In this document: in pieces, positions 1-8,944 of the stretch
Layout of the letters: every line of letters begins with the position of its first letter
Numbering within the stretch: the first letter of the stretch is position 1
Assembly: GCA_013215145.1 (NCBI GenBank)
Contig: JABSRP010000054.1
Location: 1-43,607 of the forward strand
Reading direction: 5' to 3'
Length of the DNA stretch: 43,607 nucleotides
From: Pseudobacteriovorax sp.
GTDB taxonomy: Bacteria; Bdellovibrionota_B; Oligoflexia; Oligoflexales; Oligoflexaceae
The notes under the pieces: generated by a model
Told to the model about the DNA's origin: nothing
Databases searched by the model: none
What the model saw: the letters and a program-made list of their open reading frames with translations, nothing else
Position numbers and translations under genes: made by a program

Positions 1-13
1 CCTACACATTTAG

Positions 14-70
14 CCACCTCGAATTATTGTTTATGCATCTGAGTATTTTAACTCAGGAGGTGGCGGTTTT
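14..70 (+). terminator. Hairpin with T-run, probable terminator
   Basis: CCACCTC (14-20) pairs with GAGGTGG (57-63), and an inner stem CTGAGT/ACTCAG lies at 39-44 and 51-56. The outer arm is followed by CGGTTTTT. This looks like a rho-independent terminator for a gene entering from the left edge, which is not visible. The long asymmetric loop makes it less than classical. Confidence 0.45.
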
Positions 71-100
71 TATCCAAAAAACATGTCATGTAGGCTAGGT

Positions 101-176
101 CGCTCAGTAGGATGGGTGGGTCAAAAAAAACGGTAAGGGTGGTCCTCTGATTCCGGTAAGGGTGGGTCAATGATTG
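101..176. repeat. Repeated GGTAAGGGTGG units, possible IS21-type terminal repeats
   Basis: Three related units follow one another: GGGTGGGTCA (about 114-123), CGGTAAGGGTGGTCC (130-144) and CGGTAAGGGTGGGTCA (154-169). Spaced multiple copies of a short motif are typical of the ends of IS21-family elements. No istA or istB gene is present, so this would be a solo end or remnant. The last copy ends exactly at the stop codon of the adjacent small secreted protein. The IS21 assignment rests on repeat layout only. Confidence 0.4.
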
Positions 177-394
177 TCGTGACGGGCAACGTAGCCAAAG
201 CTACTTTTTTTCGCACTGTTATCTTCCCACATGGAGTCTCTTGATTTATCAAGAACCTCACTGAGACTGAGTTGCTTTGTTTCATCAAAAATTAACTGGT
301 GATTGATTTCGGTAAAAACAGGCTCGTTTGCGAAGATAGGCTCTGAAAACATTGTAAAAAACACAATGTAGAAAGTAGTTTTTAACCCTTGCAT
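167..394 (-). CDS. Small exported protein, probably truncated at its C-terminus
   Basis: The 75-residue product starts with a short signal peptide (hydrophobic stretch TFYIVFFTMFSEPIFA, cleavage likely after FANE). The mature part of about 50 residues is polar and matches no family I recognise. The stop codon TGA lies inside the TTGACCC sequence of the neighbouring repeat, so the reading frame probably ends because an element inserted there and not at its original terminus. A GGGAGCA ribosome site lies upstream of the ATG. Function unknown. Confidence 0.5.
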   Translation of the reverse strand: MQGLKTTFYIVFFTMFSEPIFANEPVFTEINHQLIFDETKQLSLSEVLDKSRDSMWEDNSAKKSSFGYVARHDNH

Positions 395-451
395 AACTGC
401 TCCCTAAGACCGGGGTTTGGAAATCAATTGGAATGAATCATATGGAATGTG

Positions 452-655
452 TCAGACCCTGACTCCTAATATATCAAGACGATCACCAACATCGCCAGGC
501 AAATCCGAGTTGAAATAATATTCAATTTCCAAAGATTGCGGAGAAAAGGATGCTATCTCATAAACTTGAGCATAATTGTCACCGAATTCGGAAGATACCT
601 TACCCTCAAGTCCAAGCTTTTCGATCAAAGACTCTATGTGGTACTCCTCTCGAAA
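452..655 (-). pseudogene. Orphan coding fragment without a start codon
   Basis: An open frame of about 67 codons runs from after a TAA near 656-658 to TGA at 452-454. It has gene-like composition (residues such as IESLIEKLGLEGKVSSEFG and LEIEYYFNSDLPGDVGDR) but no plausible start, and it overlaps the end of the IS66 fragment in another frame. It may be the C-terminus of a gene disrupted by the element. The family was not recognised. Confidence 0.3.
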
Positions 656-1073
656 TTATCTTCGATACTACTGACCTTTAGATGGTAAGAAACAGCCTTC
701 CAATTCCCCGCAAGCAAGGCATTAATATGAGACATTGAGTAATTATGTTGCCAGAGGTACAAGAGTGTTTCAGCTAGATAATCGAGATGGTTAAATTCAT
801 GATGCTTGTAAATCATAGTTAAAGTATAGATGCCAGCCAACGTTCCAAAACAGAGGTCAAACTTAACAAAGAGGTATTTCTTGAGCCCAAGTTTTATGTC
901 TCTGAATATGAATTCGAACCTATTGCTATCGACTTCAATCCCGCCATAACGAAGGAACTTGGTACTTCGACCCAGCGTTCGATGGTATGGGTAATTACCC
1001 TACGGAGTGCAGACCTTGGTGAAGGGTTAAGAGATTCTAGAATGGTTTTGAAGTCTGCCATGCGTTTTGTCAT
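634..1073 (-). pseudogene. IS66-family transposase, C-terminal remnant with frameshift
   Basis: Two frames together resemble the end of IS66 transposases. Frame one (about 1073-965) reads SPRSALRRVITHTIERW, like the family's SPLGKAL.YALNQW segment. After a frame change near 955-970 the second frame continues RYGGIEVDSN, matching the family's DGRLEIDNN, then LGLKKYLF (family LGRKNWLF), AGIYTLTMIYKHHEFNHLDYL (family AxLYTLIETAKxNGxDPxxYL) and ALLAGNWK (family ELLPWNWK). The catalytic N-terminal two thirds and the accessory genes are absent. This is a decayed fragment. The IS66 assignment is from pattern recognition of consecutive conserved blocks. Confidence 0.75.
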
Positions 1074-1131
1074 ATTGTACCTCGGATTTGCATGAAAACT
1101 ATCGTAGAGTTATTGGGTCTCTTTAGTAGCA

Positions 1132-3876
1132 CTACACAGAAACCTGAAGTTCTTTAGACTTTTCCAAGATTAGAGGTATCTCTAAGCAGACTTTAAAATT
1201 TATGCGTTGCTGAGTTTCGTTGACGATGTCTATGGTGAGCTTGCCTCCCATAGTTTCCACCTTTTGTTTGATAGATCCCATACCAACCCCGCGTCCTGAA
1301 ATATCTGTGAGCTCTTGCGCCGTTGAATAACCTTCGATAAATATCAGCTCGACAATATCCTGTGCAGTCGACTCAAATTGAGGCGGCCAGTGATTTTTTG
1401 ATTTTGCGAGGTTAGATAGTTTCTCGCGGTCAAGGCCGCCACCATCATCCCAGAACTCGATTTTGTAGTGATCGCGCTCCTCTCGTAAATTTATAAATAA
1501 GGTACCAGCGGCTTTTTTGCCTTCTTTCGTCCGCATGGACGGATCTTCTATGCCATGATCCAGAGCATTTCTTAGTAGATGGGTGAAAACAAGTTCGATG
1601 GCCCTGGCTGTAGCTCGATTAATAAAGCCACTTGCACTAATGCGAACCTCGGGTGTTGGTTTGCCCAAGTTTTTTGCAAGTCTATGCCGATCATTTAATA
1701 GATCCTTGCCAAATCTATCGAGAGGAATGGCAATGGAGTTTAGGATAGAAATAGGTCGTGGATGAAAACTTTTAAGAGCATCATAAATGTCGTCTGCGGT
1801 ATGGTAACTGATTTCTAAGTGAGGCGTCAGCGACTTACCAATTTTTTTCGTGTAGATGTCCAAATAGTCTTGAAGGCAGCGCTGTATCTTGTCATGAGAC
1901 TCGGTAAACGAAATATCGAACTCATTGGAAAGTTGATCGTCTCGACAAAGGGATAATTGTGATTCACAGTCGTGAATAGCTACTGATAAGGCCTTCAAGC
2001 CAAGGGCGCTTGCTGCTCCTTTGGCAGTATGAAGGTTAGCATAGATAGCAGAAATATTTTCCAGTGATTTCCTATGAAATAGAGATTTATCGCTCTCTAA
2101 GTAGTCTTCTAAGGATTTGAAAAAGGAGAGTAAGCTTGATTCCTTGCAATTCAATAACTCAGCAACCAGGTTCATTTCACTCTCTGCTTTCGCTAGATCG
2201 GCTTCAGTGCTTTTGACTAAGCTGATATCGTCGATGGTCAACAAAATTCTCTTAATCGTATGGGACTGATCGGCGACAGATGACCAGGTAAGCCGATAAT
2301 AACGATTTTCTTTAGTTTTTAGCTCTTGAGGAAGGTGACCAATATTTGCATCAAAATTAATCTCGTCTGATCCAATGGAGCTAGAGAGCACCATTTTTAA
2401 ACTATCGATTTCCTGAGTTGTCATTAAAAATTTACTAGCAAAAATACCGGGCAAGGTTTCTGATTTTAGTGCCTGACTATCAAATAAATTGCTCACGTCA
2501 TCACTGTAGGGTTTTTCAATCAATAAATTATCGTTTTTAATTAACATGATGCCGATAGGTACATGAGTCATGATAGATTTTATCTCTTGGGTCCTGTCAT
2601 CAACAATACTTTCAAGATTTTTATTTATACTTTCTAGCTCGTTATTTTTTTGAGATAGCTCAGTATTTAGCTGATTAACCTCAGTAATCAATTCTGAGTT
2701 TTTTTCTTCCGATCGCTTGAGGCTTATGTATGCCATCATAAATGAATAGGAGAGATAGAGGGATTGACTTCCAAAAAATATTAGGATTGTGAAGGTGCTG
2801 AAACTAGGCAAGGTGATCTTTAACAATAGAGCAGCGGTTTCCACAAGCACAGACGTGATATATACTGTGGCGCCTGTCAGCACGTACTTGGCACCTAACC
2901 TGCCTTTGATAGTCGCTTTGATCAGATTCCAAATACCAATAGGACCAATAGCGGTGACAATCAACAAAAGGTAGAGATGATTGATCGAAGACAGCATGGG
3001 ATATTGGTAAAATATGGATGGCAGTAGAAAACCGATAGAAACTAGAATAATATTTTTTATCAGAGAAGGCTTAAATTCTCGAGGAAATATTTTTCCGAAA
3101 AATAGGTATAGGAACATGGTGATGAGGTAGACACAAAAGACTTCAATGCGATACTGGTTGTTTAGGTCTATGAAAGGCATGAGTTCAAACATAACGCGGA
3201 AGTCGTACCTGCACATCAAGCGAATAGCGACAAAAAGGCAGAAAAATCCAAAGTATAGATTTTCGGTTTTTCTACGTAAAAATAGGAAAATGATAAAGTG
3301 ATACATACTAATAAACAAAACGCTGCCGGTGACGGCAGACTTTTGGAAGATTTTCCAATCCCTTTCTTTATTAGCGCTTCGCCCTTCTTTAAGAAAGACT
3401 CGGGGGATATCAACATAGATGTTCGAGATGGAGCCAAGCTGGAGGATTAATTCAAAAGATCTCTCAGGAGCCACAAAATAAATATGAGTATTTCCTCTTG
3501 TCGGTTTCAATAGTTGGCCGGTTTCATGGTCCCAAGCGCCTAGTTCGCCCACTAAATTTTTTCCAACAAACAACCTCAGACTTTGAAGAGAGGTTGCAGA
3601 AAAAAATACCAACGGCTGTCCTGGCTTTGCATCGACTATTTTAAGGCGAAACGTTGCTGACTTCAGCGAGCGATCAACGATGCCTTTCTGCTCGCAACCG
3701 ATATCTGACCATGCGCTATCAAAACTCTCTTGCTGAATGAACGTGGCAGGTACTCTATCCCATACTTGCTTTTTTAACGATAGGGCCTGAGGGTTGGTTT
3801 GATGCAATGAGCTGACGGAAATAGTTGAAGGACTCACAGGGCATGCAGAATACCCTAGATGACCATAAGCCATCAT
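1132..3876 (-). CDS. 7TM-DISM sensor kinase with Hpt and CheA-type ATPase domains (K1)
   Basis: The 914-residue protein has an extracellular carbohydrate-binding-like DISM domain (about 40-170), seven membrane helices (about 185-400), a coiled coil (about 400-445, ending VDDRTQEIKSI), a PAS-like domain (about 445-570), an Hpt domain with the phosphorylatable His616 in LHTAKG, and a CheA-like HATPase with LRNALDHGIEDP, DDGGGLD and GRGVGM. There is no CheW-like or receiver domain, so phosphate must pass to a separate receiver. K2 and K3 in this window share the same cytoplasmic core. The ATG at 3876 lacks a proper signal peptide n-region. The frame stays open upstream and codes KFQILLATF just before it, so translation may start at a non-ATG codon, for example ATT at 3924 behind AAAGGA. 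The ligand is unknown. Confidence 0.88.
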   Translation of the reverse strand: MMAYGHLGYSACPVSPSTISVSSLHQTNPQALSLKKQVWDRVPATFIQQESFDSAWSDIGCEQKGIVDRSLKSATFRLKIVDAKPGQPLVFFSATSLQSLRLFVGKNLVGELGAWDHETGQLLKPTRGNTHIYFVAPERSFELILQLGSISNIYVDIPRVFLKEGRSANKERDWKIFQKSAVTGSVLFISMYHFIIFLFLRRKTENLYFGFFCLFVAIRLMCRYDFRVMFELMPFIDLNNQYRIEVFCVYLITMFLYLFFGKIFPREFKPSLIKNIILVSIGFLLPSIFYQYPMLSSINHLYLLLIVTAIGPIGIWNLIKATIKGRLGAKYVLTGATVYITSVLVETAALLLKITLPSFSTFTILIFFGSQSLYLSYSFMMAYISLKRSEEKNSELITEVNQLNTELSQKNNELESINKNLESIVDDRTQEIKSIMTHVPIGIMLIKNDNLLIEKPYSDDVSNLFDSQALKSETLPGIFASKFLMTTQEIDSLKMVLSSSIGSDEINFDANIGHLPQELKTKENRYYRLTWSSVADQSHTIKRILLTIDDISLVKSTEADLAKAESEMNLVAELLNCKESSLLSFFKSLEDYLESDKSLFHRKSLENISAIYANLHTAKGAASALGLKALSVAIHDCESQLSLCRDDQLSNEFDISFTESHDKIQRCLQDYLDIYTKKIGKSLTPHLEISYHTADDIYDALKSFHPRPISILNSIAIPLDRFGKDLLNDRHRLAKNLGKPTPEVRISASGFINRATARAIELVFTHLLRNALDHGIEDPSMRTKEGKKAAGTLFINLREERDHYKIEFWDDGGGLDREKLSNLAKSKNHWPPQFESTAQDIVELIFIEGYSTAQELTDISGRGVGMGSIKQKVETMGGKLTIDIVNETQQRINFKVCLEIPLILEKSKELQVSV

Positions 3877-4050
3877 AAACGTGGCTAAAAGGATTTGGAA
3901 TTTATGGAGAGAAGTCCTTAGAATATCTGCTTCCTTTCGCTGCAGGACCTTATGTAGCGATCATTTAAGGTATCCCTTGGATATCGGTCTATGACAGGAA
4001 AGGTAAAAGAGGATTGCTAGGCATTTTGTGCAGCAGCGAAAGCTTGGTCT

Positions 4051-4067
4051 GGGGCCTAAAAGGCCCC
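4051..4067 (-). terminator. GC-rich hairpin 3' of the papain-like lipoprotein gene
   Basis: GGGGCCT (4051-4057) and AGGCCCC (4061-4067) form a 7-bp all-paired stem with a three-base loop, 9 bp beyond the stop of the minus-strand gene. There is no T-run on the minus strand after it, so it may stabilise the 3' end or assist Rho-dependent termination. Confidence 0.5.
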
Positions 4068-4076
4068 TGTAGGATA

Positions 4077-5288
4077 TTAGTATTCGGAGGTTGGGAATAT
4101 CCAGCCTCGTAGGCCTGTTTCGCCAGAGGTAACCTCATCATCACTACCCTTGCGGCCCATCCAACCGTAAAGATAATCCACGTTGAGTCTATGGTAACCT
4201 TTTTTGCCGGCGACAACATAGCTCGCTTGGTCAAATCGGTCGTCGCCACCCCATGAGTTTTTGACTATCAAGTACTTAAGCCGACCTTCTCTGACAGCCC
4301 GGTCCTTGTCTTCTTGGCTAACGTCTCCTTCTGGAAGCTCCTGCCAAACACCATCTTCAAGGACTTCCACCACATAGTCTTCTATGACAGTTTGGTGATA
4401 CCCTTGAGTGCCAGGGCCTTTTTCTTTGAGTGTTTCTAAAGAAAAAATACCTTCATCATTGAGAGCATTAAAATCAACAAACCACTCAAGAACCACTGGT
4501 TCTCCAGCATTCAGTGCGCTCATAACACGTTTTTGGTGATTGAGTTGAGTTGGTGTTAAGTCAAATTCAGAAACAGCAGGTAAAGCATCAAGGGTAAGTC
4601 CCGATAAGCTTCTCCAGTCGCTCCACCAAGATTTGTGATTCACAAGATTCCATTTGTTGATTTCTGCTAGTAGATCAGTGGCTACACCGTCTTCATCGTT
4701 AAACTGGATACTTTGTGCAGTTATGGCATTCGCTTCCAGCGATTTTATGTTGACGCCAAAGGCTTCATCCAAAAGAGCAATAACCATATCTTCTCGCTCT
4801 TGGCCGGAGGCTGCGAATAATTTTGTTCGGAATTCGTCATCAGCTAATTTTTTGTTGACTGCATTCGTAGCGCTTTTTTGTACGTTGCTGAAAGTTGCGT
4901 TGGCTTCACCTTCGATAAAATCGCCTTCTCTCATCAACCCATAGTCTTTGATAAGTTCCATGGCGCCTCTACGGTAACCATTTCCCCAGAATCCGCCAGT
5001 CTGTAGTTTATCGATATTGCGGTTGGTTAGCTGGTCTTGATAGTGGCGGTAGGTTAGGTATGTTTCTGAGAAGTTGCTCTCTTCTTGACCAGATCGCAGC
5101 AATAACGACTCTACCCAGCCGATAGAAGCGTAAACCCAGCAATTCCCGATACTTTGCCATTTGATCTGACTGTCGGCAATGTCGACCACTTTGGTTTTTG
5201 ATGCCTCTTGACTGCTATCGTTTCTACATCCAGTGGCGGATAATAGAATGGCAGTAGAAGCTAGGAGTGATTTCGCAACTGTCTTCAT
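4077..5288 (-). CDS. Papain-like (C1 family) cysteine protease lipoprotein
   Basis: The 403-residue protein has a lipoprotein signal with lipobox LSATGC (Cys21), so it should be membrane anchored. The papain signature is QSIGNCWVYA, giving oxyanion Gln45 and nucleophile Cys50. The catalytic His is probably His298 in GYHQTVIEDY and the Asn is Asn344 in IVKNSWGG. The roughly 170-residue segment between Cys and His is longer than in papain and rich in acidic helices, and may serve substrate binding or a propeptide-like role. There is no classical N-terminal propeptide. The start is supported by GAGGG six bases before ATG. It is a single gene with an isolated promoter region. A role in extracellular protein degradation is inferred. 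Confidence 0.85.
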   Translation of the reverse strand: MKTVAKSLLASTAILLSATGCRNDSSQEASKTKVVDIADSQIKWQSIGNCWVYASIGWVESLLLRSGQEESNFSETYLTYRHYQDQLTNRNIDKLQTGGFWGNGYRRGAMELIKDYGLMREGDFIEGEANATFSNVQKSATNAVNKKLADDEFRTKLFAASGQEREDMVIALLDEAFGVNIKSLEANAITAQSIQFNDEDGVATDLLAEINKWNLVNHKSWWSDWRSLSGLTLDALPAVSEFDLTPTQLNHQKRVMSALNAGEPVVLEWFVDFNALNDEGIFSLETLKEKGPGTQGYHQTVIEDYVVEVLEDGVWQELPEGDVSQEDKDRAVREGRLKYLIVKNSWGGDDRFDQASYVVAGKKGYHRLNVDYLYGWMGRKGSDDEVTSGETGLRGWIFPTSEY

Positions 5289-5499
5289 CGTATTCCCTCA
5301 TTTCGTCGTGTTTAGGTGGAGTGTGGAAAATAGCAGACAGTTTTTTAATGTCAAGGATAGGACGGCCAGTCAAGTCCGTGAGGATCAGGGTTTACGTGGG
5401 ATTTAGGGGCGATTCTCAACTCTTAGAATGAGGATGTTTTTATACCTTTTCTTTGAAATAAGTCTATCGGCTAGTTTAAAAAGGTTAGCATTCTGTTTG

Positions 5500-5546
5500 G
5501 AAAAATAGCTCCTGTCAGGTTTGGCCAGTCAGCCACCTGCCAGGAG
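5500..5546 (-). terminator. Rho-independent terminator of the PhnD-kinase-barrel operon
   Basis: CTCCTGtCAGGT (5509-5520) pairs with ACCTGcCAGGAG (5535-5546), an 11-bp stem with one mismatch. Read on the minus strand it is followed by CTATTTTTCC. It lies about 20 bp past the stop of the barrel gene. Confidence 0.8.
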
Positions 5547-5568
5547 ATACGGGAGAAACCAAAAACCA

Positions 5569-6624
5569 TCAGTGAAAGCGTCCAATAAAACTTATTATGA
5601 TATCGCTCGTGGATTTGATGGCCACATCTTGGTCAAATCCGTCCTCGGCATAGGCTGCTGATAAGCGATACTCGAGTAAGGGACTCGCGACCTTACCGAC
5701 AAACGCAGTTGCCATCCTACGTTTATAGCTAGTGTTAGCTTGGGAAAATTCTGGAGAGTAGGCAAGCTTGGCTCCAAGTAAGACTGATGACAGGCTGTAG
5801 CGTGAATTTAGAATGAATGATCGTGAGGTAAATCCTTGGATATGTGACGCTCCCTCAGCTGTGAATAGCTGATAGGATGATGTCCTTACGATAACGTAGT
5901 CCAAGCTGAGAAAACTGCGTTTGTTCCCCCATTTAACACCGCCTGCAGCATTATGCCGTTGAAGCTCGGTGACTTCTGCCTCGCTTGTCTTCTGGAAAAA
6001 TTGAGCGCTCCTGCCATAGCTAGCTAAGAGTGATAGCGAGCCAAAACTCTTATTTAGACTAAATTGATGACCTAATTCATGATTTTTTTGTTCCTTGGTT
6101 GTTTCGCTGCCTTTGCCATTAAAAGACTGGCCTGATAGTTTCCAGCCATTAACGTTTGTGGAAAGGTGCAAGCCAGTCTGGAACTTTTTGGGAAGTTGAG
6201 GGATGATATTGTCGAATCGTACCGTTTCGATCTTGGGTTCGTTGGCAGAAAAGCCACCCCTCTGGACTTTAATTTTACCGAAGCTGATTTGGCTACTATC
6301 ACCAATTTTGTGTTTGAGAAACAGTTTTCGGAAATCAAGGCTTTGGTCCTGTTGAGGGGTATTATTGGAAAACTTGGTACTCTCTCCTTTTAAAGCAGCG
6401 TGAAAACTTGTTTGGGGCTTCACTTGTTTTTTAATAGAAAGATTCAGAAATTGGAGCTCCCAAGCAGATGACGATAAGCTTTTGGGCTGGAATTCTGTTC
6501 GGTTTCTAAAGTCGAGGCGAACCTTTGAGGAAAACATCCATTGATTCTGTGCCTCTTCATTAGTGGGCTCTGCATAACCATTATTAACCGAAGTGATGGC
6601 GAAAACTAATAATAACTTTTTCAT
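5569..6624 (-). CDS. Outer-membrane beta-barrel (porin-like) protein
   Basis: The 351-residue product starts at ATG 6624 behind GGAGAGACAC; an upstream ATG (6657) would add an N-terminal extension ahead of the signal peptide. The signal peptide is KKLLLVFAITSVNNGYA. The mature chain shows alternating beta-strand segments, many aromatic girdle residues, and a C-terminal strand ending IISFIGRFH, close to the terminal aromatic of outer-membrane barrels. It is the last gene of a minus-strand operon, 46 bp after the hybrid kinase. It may be the channel that admits the ligand recognised by the PhnD-like protein, but that link is inferred from position. It could also be a non-pore barrel. Confidence 0.7.
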   Translation of the reverse strand: MKKLLLVFAITSVNNGYAEPTNEEAQNQWMFSSKVRLDFRNRTEFQPKSLSSSAWELQFLNLSIKKQVKPQTSFHAALKGESTKFSNNTPQQDQSLDFRKLFLKHKIGDSSQISFGKIKVQRGGFSANEPKIETVRFDNIIPQLPKKFQTGLHLSTNVNGWKLSGQSFNGKGSETTKEQKNHELGHQFSLNKSFGSLSLLASYGRSAQFFQKTSEAEVTELQRHNAAGGVKWGNKRSFLSLDYVIVRTSSYQLFTAEGASHIQGFTSRSFILNSRYSLSSVLLGAKLAYSPEFSQANTSYKRRMATAFVGKVASPLLEYRLSAAYAEDGFDQDVAIKSTSDIIISFIGRFH

Positions 6625-6670
6625 GTGTCTCTCCTTTGTTGGCAATGTGCCGATCACTCATCAAGGTGAT

Positions 6671-8935
6671 CTAGGCTGCAAGAGATTTTTTTTGTTCCAC
6701 GAGTAAAAGATTTACAATCATGGATTCTCGATTTAGATCTCCGATAAGTTGTTCTAGTTCTTTGTGTGAATCTGGTTTTCCTTCAAGTTTTTGACAGAAA
6801 TCCACCATGCGCTTAGCGCCCAATACTCCACAAGATGTTTTAAATCTGTGGGCCACACGAGCAATCCCTTCCCGGTCCTTTTTTTCAAAAAGAACTTCTA
6901 TGGCTTTCATTTCTAGATCGATGGTTTTCGTGAATGATTCGATTTGATCTGCTAAAAAATCTGGTCGATCCTCTGAAGAAAGGCTCTTGAGCATTTCGAG
7001 GGCTGATGAATCAATATGCCGATTAAATTCAGTGACCTGATCTTGTCTCTCAATCTCCGACTCAGATAGCCTGCCATCTTGCTCTTTATCGAGATTGGCC
7101 AATTCCTTTGACTCTTGAGTGCGTGACCACTCGGCAATAATCGTCGATATTTTTTCTAGAGTAACAGGTTTGGTGAAGTAGTCATTCATACCTATTGATA
7201 AACAACGCTCTTTGTCTGAGGCCATCGCATTGGCTGTCATGGCTAGTATCGGGCTTTGGACTTTATTATTTTGGACTTCCCAAGCACGAATGCGTTCTGT
7301 AGCTTCGAAACCATCCATAACTGGCATTTGGCAGTCCATGAAGATTAAGTCGTAGGACTGATTCTGGGCAGAATGAAAGCCCTCTTCGCCGTTTACCGCA
7401 AAGCTCACCTCGTGTCCGAGGTCCTTAAGAATCATGGCCATCACGTCGCGATTTAGCTGGTTATCTTCCACCACTAAGATGGAAAGTATCCTCTGGTTTT
7501 GTATCTTTTCCTCAGATGCCACAGATAACATTTCATCAAACTTTGATTCCGTCTTGATATTAATTTCGAAACGAGAACCCACACCCTCATCTCCTTTAAT
7601 GTCAATGGTTCCGTTCATGGCTTCTATAATGTTTTTCGAAATAGAAAGACCTAGTCCTGTTCCCCCATATTTCCGCGTGGTGGATAGATCGGCTTGGATA
7701 AAAGACTCGAAAATTTGCTTTTGACGATCTTTAGAAATTCCAATACCCGTATCTCTTATGACGATGCGTAAGTTATGATGGGAGCTCTCTGTTTCGTCCA
7801 AACTCACATCAAGTGAGATGAATCCCATTTCTGTAAACTTTATAGCATTGCTAAGTAGGTTCGTGATCACTTGTCCAAGACGGACACGATCAAGTTTGAC
7901 CTGTGCGCGCTCCGTTTTATGAAACTGGTAAGAAAACTGAATCCCTTTAGCCTCAGCTTGTGGTTTGAAAAATTCTATGGTTTTATTCAGTATGGCTTGG
8001 AGGCTGAAAAAATCATATTCTAACGCAAATTCTCCTGCCTCAATTTTACTGATATCGAGAATGTCATTCACCTGATCTAACAAAGCGTTGCTGGCCGACT
8101 GTATATAGTGAACCTCCTTGCTCCCATGTCTCATGTTGGAGTGTTTGGCCAAAACACTGCTCGAAGCTATAATGGCATTAAGGGGAGTACGAATCTCGTG
8201 ACTCATGTTTGCCAAAAACATTGACTTAGGCTGATTCGCCCGCTCGCAACGCTCTTTTTCGAGAACCAAATCATCGATAGTTTTTGATAGACTCCTGGCC
8301 ATGGTGTTAAATGCCCTTGCTGTTAGCGATAGCTCGTCTGATCCTGACTCTGCTAGCCTAATATCATAGTTACCCTCAGCAACTTGGTTGGAAGCCTCAG
8401 TGATAGAATGTAGTCGTTTGGTAAGAATGGTACCTAGGACATAAGAGAATAATGCCGACATGAAAAGGCCAAAAATCGCAATGCTGAATGCATTTGCCCT
8501 TGCTTCCTGGATATTTTGTGCAATATTTGCGGTAGAGATTCCTAGTTCTATCACGCCAAAGGTAAAATCATCTTCGGCGATGGGAAAGGAACGATCGTAG
8601 GAACTTTCGTCGTAATTTACTGTCTCGTTTTCTTTGAACTGCCTTGGTGGATGTCCTGCAGACGCTAAGATTTCTGAGTTTGAGCGGATAACTAAAAAAG
8701 CCAGATTATTTGATTTGACCACGTCTTCGACGATGTCATCGAGGGAGGCGATATCAGATGCAATCACAGCATTCTTACTCAGACCGACAACTAAGTGACC
8801 CACCGAGTCGACCTTTGACATGAGGTCGTTTTCGCTCGATTGTTGTAAGTTGAGGACGGTTTTTCCAATGATGATCAGGAGCAATACCGTCTCAATAATA
8901 GCGATGCCGATAATGGTTTTTAGTCTGAAAGACAT
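6671..8935 (-). CDS. Hybrid histidine kinase with HAMP, receiver, EF-hand-like loop and Hpt
   Basis: The 754-residue phosphorelay protein has TM1 (about 8-28), a periplasmic sensor (about 30-148), TM2 (about 150-170), HAMP (about 170-225), HisKA with His246 in MSHEIRTP, HATPase (LLSNAIKF, DTGIGI, GGTGLGLSI), a receiver with Asp534 in FMDCQMPVMDG and Lys589, and an Hpt with His696 in AHRFKT. All phosphotransfer residues are present. Between receiver and Hpt lies DKEQDGRLSESE (616-627), which fits an EF-hand calcium loop. It starts 9 bp after the PhnD-like gene with AGAGGT before ATG, so the two are co-translated. The pairing suggests the binding protein presents the signal to the sensor domain. 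The terminal acceptor may be the divergent REC-PilZ-like protein. Confidence 0.92.
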   Translation of the reverse strand: MSFRLKTIIGIAIIETVLLLIIIGKTVLNLQQSSENDLMSKVDSVGHLVVGLSKNAVIASDIASLDDIVEDVVKSNNLAFLVIRSNSEILASAGHPPRQFKENETVNYDESSYDRSFPIAEDDFTFGVIELGISTANIAQNIQEARANAFSIAIFGLFMSALFSYVLGTILTKRLHSITEASNQVAEGNYDIRLAESGSDELSLTARAFNTMARSLSKTIDDLVLEKERCERANQPKSMFLANMSHEIRTPLNAIIASSSVLAKHSNMRHGSKEVHYIQSASNALLDQVNDILDISKIEAGEFALEYDFFSLQAILNKTIEFFKPQAEAKGIQFSYQFHKTERAQVKLDRVRLGQVITNLLSNAIKFTEMGFISLDVSLDETESSHHNLRIVIRDTGIGISKDRQKQIFESFIQADLSTTRKYGGTGLGLSISKNIIEAMNGTIDIKGDEGVGSRFEINIKTESKFDEMLSVASEEKIQNQRILSILVVEDNQLNRDVMAMILKDLGHEVSFAVNGEEGFHSAQNQSYDLIFMDCQMPVMDGFEATERIRAWEVQNNKVQSPILAMTANAMASDKERCLSIGMNDYFTKPVTLEKISTIIAEWSRTQESKELANLDKEQDGRLSESEIERQDQVTEFNRHIDSSALEMLKSLSSEDRPDFLADQIESFTKTIDLEMKAIEVLFEKKDREGIARVAHRFKTSCGVLGAKRMVDFCQKLEGKPDSHKELEQLIGDLNRESMIVNLLLVEQKKSLAA

Positions 8936-8944
8936 GACAACCTC

